Numbered from the stretch's first letter, positions 4,588 through 12,321 are shown. The stretch is DNA of 12,397 nucleotides from an uncultured bacterium (GCA_905215775.1 CAJMRM010000064.1:1-12397), one strand, 5' to 3'. Numbers and translations are program-made. Notes: a model not told the origin generated them from the sequence alone.

Positions 4588-6003
4588 GTGTTAAAAAGGC
4601 GGGCGGTACATAAGGACATGGCGGAGGCCAACGTTTACGCGGCCAGGCGGCTTAAGGACATGGCCCAGTCCCTGGGCGGGCTGGCAAAGACCTTCGGGCG
4701 GTGCCGGGAGGAGCCGGGGCTTTCCAGAGAGGACGGGATCGCGGCCCTGGAGGCGGCGTCGGCCATGGTATGCGGAGAGTGTGAGTCCTGCGGGATCCGG
4801 CGGGAATGCAGGCGGGGCGGGGATGATGAGAATTATTACCTGTATTATCTTCTGCGGACCTTTGAAAAAAAGGGCTGTGTGGAATATGAGGACATGCCCC
4901 GGCGGTTTCTTGAGGTATGCCGGAGAAAATCGGATTATCTGGGGCAGCTGAACCGGAATCTGGGGCGGGCCACCATGAACCTGACCTGGAAAAACCGCTT
5001 TCTGGAGAGCCGGGCCGCAGTCATGACCCAGTTTGAGGAGCTGGCGGGGATCCTGGAGGAGTTTTCCGGCCAGATGGAGCAGGCCCTGGATGTGACCATG
5101 ACCTGGGAGGGAGAGCTGAAGACAGCCTTACGGAAACGGAGGATCGACGTGGAAAGCCTCCTGGTGCTTCAGTACGGCCAGGGACGGCGGGAGGTGTTCA
5201 TGACCGCCCGGATGACCAACGGCCGCTGTATGACGGCCAGGGACGCCTCAGAGGCCATTGCCAGGGTCATGAAGGGCAGCTTCAGCGCCGCCCGGGACGG
5301 GAAGGCCATCATCACCAGGAATCCGGCCTCCTTCCGGTTCATTGAGGACGGCAGATACCGGATCCTGTTCGGGTCCTCCAGGGTCCCCAGGGACGGCGAG
5401 GAGGTCTCCGGCGACAGCTATACCTTTAAGAGCGGCCTTCCGGGCCAGGCCATCTTAAGCCTGTCCGACGGCATGGGCAGCGGCCAGGCGGCCAGCGAGG
5501 ACAGCGAGAAGGTCATGGAGCTGACGGAGCAGCTCCTGGGCACGGGCTTTTCAGCCAGGTCGGCCTTAAAGCTGGTGAACACGGTGCTTCTGCTGACCGG
5601 GCAGAACGACCGTCCGGCGACTCTGGACCTCTGCCTGGTGGATCTTTATTCCGGGGTGGCGGAGGCCATGAAGCTGGGAGCCGTGGCCTCCTTTATCATG
5701 GGCCGGGACGGTGTAGAAGTGCTGGAGTCGGAGCATGTGCCCGCCGGGGTCATGAATCCGGTGGAGCCGGTGATGATCTCAAAGAAGCTCTGGGACGGGG
5801 ACCGGATCGTCATGGTCAGCGACGGCGTCCTGGACGCCATGCCGGGGGCGGAAAAGGAAGCGGCGTTTACGGATTTCCTGGCCGGTCTGCCGGCGGCCGG
5901 GCCTCAGGAGACGGCGGAGATGATCATGACCTTTGCCCTGTCCTTTGAGGGGGAGCCCAGGGATGATATGACCGTGCTGGTGGGCGGTATTTACGGGAGA
6001 TAG
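4588..6003 (+). CDS. spoIIE: SpoIIE-type PP2C phosphatase, lacking the N-terminal membrane domain
   Basis: SpoIIE dephosphorylates the anti-anti-sigma factor SpoIIAA and so turns on sigma-F in the forespore. The 471-residue product has a helical central region at about 1-225 with a cysteine cluster C62-x2-C65-x2-C68-x5-C74, then the PP2C domain at about 245-471. Metal-binding and catalytic acidic residues are present: D276 (SGDS), D294 (LSDGMGSG), D412 (VSDGVLDA) and D459/D460 (RDDMTVLV). The start is GTG at 4588 with AGGAGGG 7-8 nt upstream. Bacillus SpoIIE has about 827 residues, with some 320 N-terminal residues forming about ten membrane helices; here none is seen and only 98 nt separate divIC from this start, so the protein should be soluble or recruited by partners. 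Position between divIC and tilS confirms orthology. Confidence 0.93.
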   Translation: MLKRRAVHKDMAEANVYAARRLKDMAQSLGGLAKTFGRCREEPGLSREDGIAALEAASAMVCGECESCGIRRECRRGGDDENYYLYYLLRTFEKKGCVEYEDMPRRFLEVCRRKSDYLGQLNRNLGRATMNLTWKNRFLESRAAVMTQFEELAGILEEFSGQMEQALDVTMTWEGELKTALRKRRIDVESLLVLQYGQGRREVFMTARMTNGRCMTARDASEAIARVMKGSFSAARDGKAIITRNPASFRFIEDGRYRILFGSSRVPRDGEEVSGDSYTFKSGLPGQAILSLSDGMGSGQAASEDSEKVMELTEQLLGTGFSARSALKLVNTVLLLTGQNDRPATLDLCLVDLYSGVAEAMKLGAVASFIMGRDGVEVLESEHVPAGVMNPVEPVMISKKLWDGDRIVMVSDGVLDAMPGAEKEAAFTDFLAGLPAAGPQETAEMIMTFALSFEGEPRDDMTVLVGGIYGR

Positions 6004-6070
6004 GAGCCGGAAGCGGCAGGTCCGGACACAGGGGCAGGCCTGCCGGCGCTGGAAAACGGGAGATGAGCGA

Positions 6071-7480
6071 GTGACAGGAGAGGCTGTAAAACAGAGAGTA
6101 AGGGAATATATGCGGTCCTGGGAGATGACAGAGCCGGGGGACGGGATCCTGGCCGGGGTGTCGGGAGGCGCCGATTCCGTCTGCCTTCTTTTCCTGCTGG
6201 ACGAACTGAAGGAGGAGCTGGGGATCCGCCTGGCGGCCTTTCATCTGAACCATGGCCTGCGGGGGGCGGAAGCTGACCGGGACGAGGCCTATGTGAAGGA
6301 GATCTGCGGCCGCCTTGGCGTCCCTCTGGCAGTGGCCCATGAAAATGTGGCGGAGTATGCGGCGTCCCGGGGGATCTCCGGGGAGGAGGCGGGCAGGATC
6401 CTGCGGTATGAGCATATGAAGACGGCGGCAGAGCGGTTTTCCTGTCAGAAGACGGCCACGGCCCACCACCGGGACGACAGTGCGGAAACGGTGCTTTTTA
6501 ACATGTTCCGGGGGAGCGGCCTTAAGGGGCTTTCCGGTATCCGCCCGGTCCGGGGGGAGGTGATCCGGCCCCTCCTCTGCCTGTCCCGGGCAGAGATCGC
6601 CGGATATCTGGAGGAGAGAGGGATCCCCTGGTGCGAGGATTCCACCAATGGGGAAAATGTGTATACAAGAAACAGGATCCGCAACCAGCTTCTGCCCTGG
6701 GTGAAGGAAAACATCAACGCCAGGGCTCCGGAGCACATCCTGGTGGCTGCGGAGCTGGCGGCCCAGGCGGACGCGTATTTTGCGGAGCTGGCGGAAAAGC
6801 TTCTGGCGGACACCGGGGCCCCGGAGCGGTATCAGGCGGGCGCGGGGACTGTTCCGGAGGCATTGGCGGCGTCCATCTCCACGGAGGTCTTCGACCGCCA
6901 GCCGCCGGTGGTCCAGGGCTATCTGGTGCGGGCCATGGTATCCAGGGCAGCGGGCAGTCCCAGGGACATTTCCGCAAAGCACGTGGAGGCGGTGCGGGCC
7001 CTGACGGGGCCGGGGGGAGGAACTGAGGCGGTCCTTCCATACGGGCTCAGGGCCGTGCGGGGCTATGACCGTCTGGAGGTGGCTCCAGAAGAGCGGCTTT
7101 TGACCCGGGTGGCCGGAGAAAGGGCTTTGGAGGCGTTTTCCATTAAGACCCGGCTGTTTCCTTATAAAAAAGGAATGGAAATTCCCAAAAACCAGTATAC
7201 GAAATGGTTTGATTATGATAGAATCAAAGGTGCGTTATCCGTCAGAACCAGGGAAAGCGGTGATTATCTCATGATCGCCGGGGGGAAAAGGAAGCTTTTG
7301 AAGCGTCTTTTCATTGATGAAAAGATCCCAGAGGAGAAACGGGCGTCCATCCCGCTTCTGGCCGAGGGGGATCATGTGCTCTGGGTCATCGGATCCCGTA
7401 TCAGTGAATTTTATAAGATAACGGAGAATACCCGTACTATATTGGAAGTTCAAGTTTGCAAAGGAGAAGAAGATGGCTGA
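6071..7480 (+). CDS. tilS: tRNA(Ile)-lysidine synthase
   Basis: TilS attaches lysine to C34 of the CAU-anticodon tRNA-Ile so that it reads AUA; it is normally essential. The 469-residue product has the PP-loop SGGADS at 31-36 for ATP binding, then LNHGLRGAEADRDE, the TAHHRDDSAETVLFN motif and CEDSTN...YTRNRIRNQLLP, all typical of the catalytic domain. A middle substrate-binding region follows, and the TilS C-terminal domain lies at about 390-469 (SGDYLMIAGGKRKLLKRLFIDEKIP). The usual Q of the DDQAET motif is S here, a mild change. The start is GTG at 6071 with GGGAG about 9 nt upstream; 67 nt separate it from spoIIE, containing a perfect 12-nt palindrome near 6031-6042. It overlaps hpt by 8 nt. 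No strong promoter of its own is seen. Confidence 0.96.
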   Translation: MTGEAVKQRVREYMRSWEMTEPGDGILAGVSGGADSVCLLFLLDELKEELGIRLAAFHLNHGLRGAEADRDEAYVKEICGRLGVPLAVAHENVAEYAASRGISGEEAGRILRYEHMKTAAERFSCQKTATAHHRDDSAETVLFNMFRGSGLKGLSGIRPVRGEVIRPLLCLSRAEIAGYLEERGIPWCEDSTNGENVYTRNRIRNQLLPWVKENINARAPEHILVAAELAAQADAYFAELAEKLLADTGAPERYQAGAGTVPEALAASISTEVFDRQPPVVQGYLVRAMVSRAAGSPRDISAKHVEAVRALTGPGGGTEAVLPYGLRAVRGYDRLEVAPEERLLTRVAGERALEAFSIKTRLFPYKKGMEIPKNQYTKWFDYDRIKGALSVRTRESGDYLMIAGGKRKLLKRLFIDEKIPEEKRASIPLLAEGDHVLWVIGSRISEFYKITENTRTILEVQVCKGEEDG

Positions 7481-8000
7481 AAATGTTCGCGTTTTATTGA
7501 AGGAAGAGGAAGTTGAAAAACGGATCGCAGAAGTGGCGGCCATGATCAACCGGGACTATGAGGGAAAAGAGGTGCATCTGATCTGCATCTTAAAAGGCGG
7601 CGTGTTCTTTACATGCGAGCTGGCCAAGCGTCTGACCGTTCCGGTGTCCATGGATTTCATGTCCGTTTCCAGCTATGGCAGCGGCACCGAGTCCTCCGGC
7701 GTGGTGCGGATCGTAAAGGATCTGGACGAATCCATTACCGGAAAGAATGTGCTGATCGTGGAGGATATCATCGACTCTGGCCGGACCCTGGCCTATCTGA
7801 TCGAGATCTTAAAGCAGAGGAACCCGGAGTCCATCCACCTGTGCACGCTGTTAGATAAGCCGGAGCGCCGTGTGAAGAAGCAGGTGAAGGTGGATTATAC
7901 ATGCTTTGAGATCCCCGATGAGTTTGTTGTGGGCTTTGGCCTGGATTACGACCAGAAATACCGGAATCTTCCGTATATCGGCGTTGTAGAATTTCAGTAA
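7473..8000 (+). CDS. hpt: Hypoxanthine phosphoribosyltransferase
   Basis: This cytoplasmic enzyme makes IMP (and usually GMP) from hypoxanthine or guanine and PRPP in purine salvage. The 175-residue product has normal length. The PRPP-binding loop VLIVEDIIDSGRT lies at 93-105, with the acidic pair E97/D98; CILKGGVFF near 38-46 is the conserved pyrophosphate loop, and the end DYDQKYRNLPYIGVVEF is the typical C-terminus. The ATG at 7473 lies within the last codons of tilS (8-nt overlap), with AAAGGAG upstream, so translation is coupled. In Bacillus subtilis the same tilS-hprT-ftsH order is kept, and HprT there interacts with TilS in regulating ftsH; whether this happens here cannot be read from the sequence. 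Confidence 0.97.
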   Translation: MAENVRVLLKEEEVEKRIAEVAAMINRDYEGKEVHLICILKGGVFFTCELAKRLTVPVSMDFMSVSSYGSGTESSGVVRIVKDLDESITGKNVLIVEDIIDSGRTLAYLIEILKQRNPESIHLCTLLDKPERRVKKQVKVDYTCFEIPDEFVVGFGLDYDQKYRNLPYIGVVEFQ

Positions 8001-8012
8001 GGAGGCAGCCAG

Positions 8013-9824
8013 TTGAAACAGAATCAGCAGTTCCGCGGAATGGGCCTGATCCTGCTTGTGATGGCGCTGATCTTTTTTGCGTCCACACTGACCCAGCAGG
8101 GAAGCCTGTTCAGCGATGAGATGACATACCAGGAGTTTATGACGTCCGTTGAAAACGGTGCGATAGAGACAGCCTTGATCCGTCAGAACGCCCAGACGCC
8201 CACAGGCGTCGTAATGACGATCTTAAAAGATGGTGAGCGGGGAAGGATCGCTGTATCCGACGTGATGGAGGTCCAGCGGCTTTTCCGGGAAAAGGGGATC
8301 GACTATCTGGTGGACGACGTTCCCAGGGATAACTATCTGATGACCATTATCCTTCCCATCGGCCTTTCTGCCGTGGTGATCATGTTCCTTATGATGTACA
8401 TGAACGCCCGGATCGGAGGAGGCGGCGGGAACAACAAGATGATGAACTTTGGAAAAAGCCGGGCCAAAATGAGCCGCACCAATTCCGTGGATTTTTCCAA
8501 GGTTGCTGGTCTTGAGGAAGAAAAAGAAGATTTAGAGGAAATCGTGGATTTCCTGAAAAATCCGAAAAAGTATACCGATGTGGGAGCCAGGATCCCCAAG
8601 GGCGTGATCTTAGTGGGCCCTCCGGGAACTGGTAAGACCCTCTTAGCCAAGGCTGTGGCCGGGGAGGCAGGCGTTCCCTTCTTCTCGATTTCCGGCTCTG
8701 ACTTTGTGGAGATGTTTGTGGGCGTGGGCGCATCCCGTGTCCGCGATCTGTTTGAGGACGCCAAGAAAAATGCGCCCTGTATCGTGTTCATCGACGAGAT
8801 CGACGCCGTGGCCAGACGCCGCGGCACCGGCATGGGCGGCGGCCACGACGAGCGGGAGCAGACCTTAAACCAGCTTCTGGTGGAGATGGACGGCTTCGGC
8901 GTCAACGAGGGGATCATCGTCATGGCGGCCACCAACCGGGTGGATATCCTGGATCCGGCGATCCTGCGCCCCGGCCGTTTTGACCGGAAGGTGGGCGTTG
9001 GAAAGCCCGATATCCGCGGCCGGGAGGAGATCCTGCGCGTCCATGCGTCAGAAAAGCCCCTGGGCGATGACGTGGATCTGAAGCGGGTGGCCCAGACCAC
9101 CGCAGGATTTACCGGAGCGGATCTGGAGAACCTGTTAAACGAGGCGGCCATCCTGGCGGCCAAGGGAGAACGGCGGTTCATCCGCCAGGCGGATATCGAC
9201 CAGGCCTTTGTAAAGGTGGGCATCGGCGCGGAGAAGAAGAGCAAGGTGATCTCTGAAAAAGAAAAGAAGATCACCGCCTACCACGAGGCGGGTCATGGGA
9301 TCCTGTTCCATGAGCTGCCGGACGTGGGCCCTGTCCATACCATTTCCATCATTCCCACAGGAATGGGCGCAGCGGGCTACACCATGCCTCTGCCGGAAAA
9401 GGATGAGATGTTCAACACCAAGGGGAAAATGCTGCAGAATATCATGGTATCCCTGGGCGGACGGATCGCAGAGGAGCTGATCTTCGGCGACGTGACCACC
9501 GGCGCATCCCAGGATATCAAGCAGGCAACGGCCATCGCCCGGGCCATGGTGACTGAATACGGCATGTCGGAGAAGGTGGGCATGATCAACTACGGAGGCG
9601 ATGAGAACGAGGTATTCATCGGCCGGGATCTGGCCCATGCCAGAAGCTACGGAGAGAACGTGGCCACGGCCATTGACAGCGAGGTGAAGCGGATCATCGA
9701 CGAATGCTACGAAAAGGCAAAGAAGATCATCCTGGACCATGAGGACGTGCTCCATAAGTGCTGCGAGCTCCTGCTGGAAAAGGAGAAGATCGGCCAGGAC
9801 GAATTTGATGCGCTTTTTGAATAG
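8013..9824 (+). CDS. ftsH: ATP-dependent zinc metalloprotease FtsH
   Basis: FtsH is a hexameric membrane-anchored AAA+ protease that extracts and degrades membrane and regulatory proteins; in Bacillus it is needed for timely sporulation. The 603-residue product has two membrane helices at about 9-27 and 110-130 flanking a small extracytoplasmic domain. The AAA domain has Walker A GPPGTGKT at 202-209 and Walker B IVFIDEID at 257-264, and then the ATNRVDILDPAILRPGRFDR second region of homology. The protease has the zinc site HEAGH at 424-428 with the third ligand D501 (GASQDIKQAT). All catalytic residues are present. The start is TTG at 8013, 7 nt after AAGGAGG; no ATG fits as well. It is the last gene of the unit and is followed by a terminator. 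Confidence 0.97.
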   Translation: MKQNQQFRGMGLILLVMALIFFASTLTQQGSLFSDEMTYQEFMTSVENGAIETALIRQNAQTPTGVVMTILKDGERGRIAVSDVMEVQRLFREKGIDYLVDDVPRDNYLMTIILPIGLSAVVIMFLMMYMNARIGGGGGNNKMMNFGKSRAKMSRTNSVDFSKVAGLEEEKEDLEEIVDFLKNPKKYTDVGARIPKGVILVGPPGTGKTLLAKAVAGEAGVPFFSISGSDFVEMFVGVGASRVRDLFEDAKKNAPCIVFIDEIDAVARRRGTGMGGGHDEREQTLNQLLVEMDGFGVNEGIIVMAATNRVDILDPAILRPGRFDRKVGVGKPDIRGREEILRVHASEKPLGDDVDLKRVAQTTAGFTGADLENLLNEAAILAAKGERRFIRQADIDQAFVKVGIGAEKKSKVISEKEKKITAYHEAGHGILFHELPDVGPVHTISIIPTGMGAAGYTMPLPEKDEMFNTKGKMLQNIMVSLGGRIAEELIFGDVTTGASQDIKQATAIARAMVTEYGMSEKVGMINYGGDENEVFIGRDLAHARSYGENVATAIDSEVKRIIDECYEKAKKIILDHEDVLHKCCELLLEKEKIGQDEFDALFE

Positions 9825-9839
9825 GCATACTTAAGAAAA

Positions 9840-9893
9840 TAAAGTAAAACGGCGTTTGTACAAAAGAAACACAGGCAGACGCCGTTTTATTTT
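9840..9893 (+). terminator. Intrinsic terminator after ftsH
   Basis: AAAACGGCGT (9846-9855) pairs perfectly with 9879-9888 around a 23-nt loop, with further A-T pairs outward. The T-rich tract TTTTATTTT (9885-9893) follows. It closes the spoIIE/tilS-hpt-ftsH transcription unit. Confidence 0.8.
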
Positions 9894-10010
9894 GTCCAAT
9901 ATAAAATTTGAACAAAACATTGAAAGTCAAAGTAAATTCTGCTAAATTTTTTTTTGAAATAAATTCATGTTTGTGCACACTTATACGGAAACGTATGCTA
10001 TATTACTACT
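9894..10010. other. AT-rich intergenic region upstream of the candidate small RNA
   Basis: This part of the 412-nt gap between ftsH and the amylase gene holds no gene. It is strongly AT-rich with a T9 run near 9947-9955. It contains a small inverted repeat, ATACG/CGTAT (9983-9987 with 9992-9996) around GAAA, directly before a possible extended -10 (TG at 9996-9997, TATATT at 9999-10004). The repeat may be an operator. Confidence 0.35.
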
Positions 10011-10109
10011 CGTACCCCCCCCAATACATTATATAGTTTTTGCTATACCCCATAAGAGACATAATACCTTTTCCGGAAAAAGGCCAGCGATTCCCCGCTG
10101 GCCTTTTTT
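10011..10109 (+). ncRNA. Candidate C-rich small RNA of about 99 nt
   Basis: An extended -10 (TG at 9996-9997, TATATT at 9999-10004) would start transcription near 10011, and a strong terminator ends at 10109, with no open frame between. The predicted RNA has C8 at 10015-10022, a TATAG/CTATA hairpin near 10032-10046, CCCC at 10048-10051, and TCCCC reaching into the loop of the terminator (10092-10096). Unpaired C-rich segments are typical of Firmicute regulatory RNAs that bind Shine-Dalgarno sequences, such as RsaE/RoxS. I did not match it to a named family. The promoter is the weakest part of the argument. Confidence 0.4.
10077..10109 (+). terminator. Strong intrinsic terminator without an obvious gene in front
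   Basis: AGGCCAGCG (10081-10089) pairs perfectly with 10096-10104 around a 6-nt loop, with A4/T4 extension and a T6 tract (10104-10109). The A tract before it makes it potentially bidirectional. The ftsH unit already ends at 9893 and no gene lies between, so this terminator points to a separate short transcript. Confidence 0.9.
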
Positions 10110-10151
10110 CTGTCGTGAAGGCAGGAGAAGGCCAGGCATGAAAAATAGTCC

Positions 10152-10180
10152 GTGCAATTCCCGGGGAAATCCTGTATAAT
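10152..10180 (+). promoter_or_regulatory. Probable sigma-A promoter of the amylase gene
   Basis: A perfect TATAAT at 10175-10180 has a poor -35 (GTGCAA, 10152-10157) 17 nt upstream. The spacer holds a palindrome TTCCC-G-GGGAA (10158-10168), a possible operator. Transcription would start near 10187. A weak -35 plus a palindrome in the spacer suggests regulated expression, for instance by a sugar-responsive repressor; this last point is inference. Confidence 0.5.
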
Positions 10181-10236
10181 AATAGACAGAAGAAAAATAA
10201 GACAACATTAGGAGACAGAGAGGAGAAGCTGTTTTT

Positions 10237-12282
10237 ATGGAAAAAGCGGCTCTGTTTTGCGACGAGACCGTGGAATACCGGTGTCCGGAGGAACCGGATC
10301 CCGGCGATCTTGTGACTCTGCGGTTTCGGACGGCAAAGGACAACGTGGATCATGTATCCATGATCGTATACGGAAGCGGCCAGCGGATCGAGCTTTATAA
10401 GGCGGAGAGCCAGGGACGGTTCGATTTTTATGAGACTGTGATCTCGGTGGGAAAAACGGCCCTCCGTTTTTATTTTGAGATAAAAAAAGGCGGAGAGACC
10501 TGCCTTTATAACCGGCTGGGAGTGACGAAGGATATGCAGCGGCAGCAGATGTTTGCCATTACCCCGGGCTTTCATGTGCCGGACTGGGCCAAGGGCGCTC
10601 TCATGTACCAGATCTTTATTGACCGGTTCTGCAACGGCGATCCGGACAACGATGTGGTCTCAGATGAATATATTTATATTGGCTTCCCGGTGATGAAGAT
10701 CGACAACTGGAGAGAGGATCTGTCGGTGCTGGATGTGGACCGGTTTTATGGCGGCGACCTTCAGGGGATCTGGGACAAGCTGGATTACCTTCAGGACATG
10801 AAGGTGGAGGTCCTGTATCTGAATCCCATATTTGTGTCGCCCTCCAACCACAAATATGATACCCAGGACTATGAGCATGTGGATCCCCATTACGGGGTGA
10901 TCGTGAAGGACGCCGAGGGTCTGGCCGACGAGTATGACAGCGACAACGGCCGCTCGGAAAAATATGCGGTCCGGACCACGGATATGGAAAATCTGGAGGC
11001 CAGCGACGCGTTTTTTGCCCGGTTCATGGAGGAGGTCCATAAACGGGGCATGCGGGTGATCCTGGACGGCGTGTTCAACCACTGCGGCTCCTTTAATAAA
11101 TGGCTGGACCGGGAGAAGATCTACGCCGGAAGATCTGGCTATGAGCCGGGAGCCTATCTGGATCCGGAGAGCCCTTACCGGGATTTTTTTAAGTTTTCGG
11201 ATGAGAACGGATGGCCCGACAACGGCTCCTACGAGGGCTGGTGGGACCATAACACCCTCCCGAAGCTCAACTATGAGGACTCCCAGGAGCTGAAACAGTA
11301 TATCCTGGACATTGCAAAGAAATGGCTGTCTCCGCCTTATAATATTGACGGCTGGCGGCTGGATGTGGCGGCGGATCTGGGCCACTGTCCGGAGACGAAC
11401 CACCAGTTCTGGCGGGATTTCCGGAAGGTGGTGAAGGAGACGAACCCGGACGCGCTGATCCTGGCAGAGCATTATGGAGACGGCTCTTCCTGGCTCGGAG
11501 GCGACCAGTGGGATACGATCATGAATTATGACGCCTTCATGGAGCCCCTTTCCTGGTTCTTAACAGGGCTTGAGAAGCACAGCGACCGGGCCGACGGCCA
11601 CCTGTACCAGAACAGCCAGGCGTTCATGTGTACCATGCTCTATAATATGAGCTGGATGCAGACGCCGTCCATGATGGCGGCCATGAACGAGCTTTCCAAC
11701 CATGACCATTCCCGTTTCCTTACCAGGACCAACCGGCAGGTGGGACGGCTGGATTACCGCGGGAAGGCTGCGGCCTCGGAGGGGATCAATTTCGGGATCT
11801 TCCGGGCGGCGGTGGTGGTCCAGATGACCTGGCCGGGAGCGCCGACGATCTACTATGGCGATGAGGCCGGCGTCTGCGGATGGACGGATCCGGACAGCCG
11901 GCGGACGTATCCCTGGGGGGAGGAGGACCTGGAGCTGATGGAGTTCCACCGGTACCTGGCGGGGATCCGCAACTGGAACCGGGCCTTCCGGACGGGCTCC
12001 TTTAAGCCGCTGCTGGCGGAGAACGGCATGATCGCCTACGGCAGATTCCAGGAAAATGAGCGGGGCGTGGTGCTGGTCAACAGTGAGAATTTTACCCAGA
12101 AGGCCCAGATCCCTGTGTGGGAGGCAGAAGTGACCGGAGATTCCATGGACCGGATCATGGAATCCAGCGTGGAGCGGTATAATGTGGGACGTCTCCCATA
12201 CCCGGTCCACAATGGGATCATGACTGTGGAGATCGGTCCTTTCTGCGCCATGATCTTTGAGGAAAAAGTGCTTGATTTTTAA
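10237..12282 (+). CDS. Cytoplasmic GH13 alpha-amylase/neopullulanase-type glycoside hydrolase
   Basis: GH13 enzymes of this type hydrolyse alpha-1,4 (and sometimes alpha-1,6) links in maltodextrins or cyclodextrins. The 681-residue product has an N-terminal beta domain at about 1-115, resembling CBM34, then the (beta/alpha)8 barrel from VPDWAKGALMYQIFIDRF (about 114) with conserved region I DGVFNH (277-282), nucleophile D376 in GWRLDVA, acid/base E411 in LILAEH, and the stabiliser D490 in LSNHDH. A C-terminal beta domain follows from about 600. There is no signal peptide, so it acts on imported oligosaccharides. A long insert at about 205-265 lies between region V-like NPIF...HKYDTQDY and DGVFNH. 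AGGAG (10221-10225) lies 11 nt before the ATG, somewhat far. The N-terminal domain plus soluble location favours cyclomaltodextrinase/neopullulanase over secreted amylase; exact specificity is not readable. Confidence 0.92.
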   Translation: MEKAALFCDETVEYRCPEEPDPGDLVTLRFRTAKDNVDHVSMIVYGSGQRIELYKAESQGRFDFYETVISVGKTALRFYFEIKKGGETCLYNRLGVTKDMQRQQMFAITPGFHVPDWAKGALMYQIFIDRFCNGDPDNDVVSDEYIYIGFPVMKIDNWREDLSVLDVDRFYGGDLQGIWDKLDYLQDMKVEVLYLNPIFVSPSNHKYDTQDYEHVDPHYGVIVKDAEGLADEYDSDNGRSEKYAVRTTDMENLEASDAFFARFMEEVHKRGMRVILDGVFNHCGSFNKWLDREKIYAGRSGYEPGAYLDPESPYRDFFKFSDENGWPDNGSYEGWWDHNTLPKLNYEDSQELKQYILDIAKKWLSPPYNIDGWRLDVAADLGHCPETNHQFWRDFRKVVKETNPDALILAEHYGDGSSWLGGDQWDTIMNYDAFMEPLSWFLTGLEKHSDRADGHLYQNSQAFMCTMLYNMSWMQTPSMMAAMNELSNHDHSRFLTRTNRQVGRLDYRGKAAASEGINFGIFRAAVVVQMTWPGAPTIYYGDEAGVCGWTDPDSRRTYPWGEEDLELMEFHRYLAGIRNWNRAFRTGSFKPLLAENGMIAYGRFQENERGVVLVNSENFTQKAQIPVWEAEVTGDSMDRIMESSVERYNVGRLPYPVHNGIMTVEIGPFCAMIFEEKVLDF

Positions 12283-12300
12283 TTGATTTTGTGATATCAT
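12272..12300 (+). promoter_or_regulatory. Promoter of tRNA-Tyr, starting inside the amylase gene
   Basis: TTGATT at 12272-12277 lies in the last codons of the amylase gene. After 17 nt comes TATCAT at 12295-12300, preceded by TG-A (extended -10). Transcription would start near 12307, about 15 nt before the mature tRNA. The -10 is the left edge of the 28-nt palindrome listed next. Confidence 0.55.
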
Positions 12301-12321
12301 TTTGACTTGTCAGAATGATAT
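12294..12321. repeat. 28-nt palindrome abutting the tRNA-Tyr 5' end
   Basis: Positions 12294-12305 pair with 12310-12321 over 12 bp (one G-U) around the 4-nt loop CTTG. It starts in the -10 box and ends on the base before the mature tRNA. No T run follows, so it is not a classical terminator of the amylase gene. An operator over the -10/+1 region, or a hairpin used in processing, are the alternatives. Confidence 0.6.

Noticed and set aside
5924..6982. 352-codon minus-strand open frame across spoIIE/tilS
   Set aside because: Shadow of tilS: low-complexity P/R/H-rich translation, no ribosome binding site, overlaps residues essential to tilS on the other strand.
7200..7240. AT-rich stretch within tilS as a promoter for hpt-ftsH
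   Set aside because: -10-like hexamers occur, but no -35 at acceptable spacing; the AT-richness encodes conserved TilS C-terminal residues.
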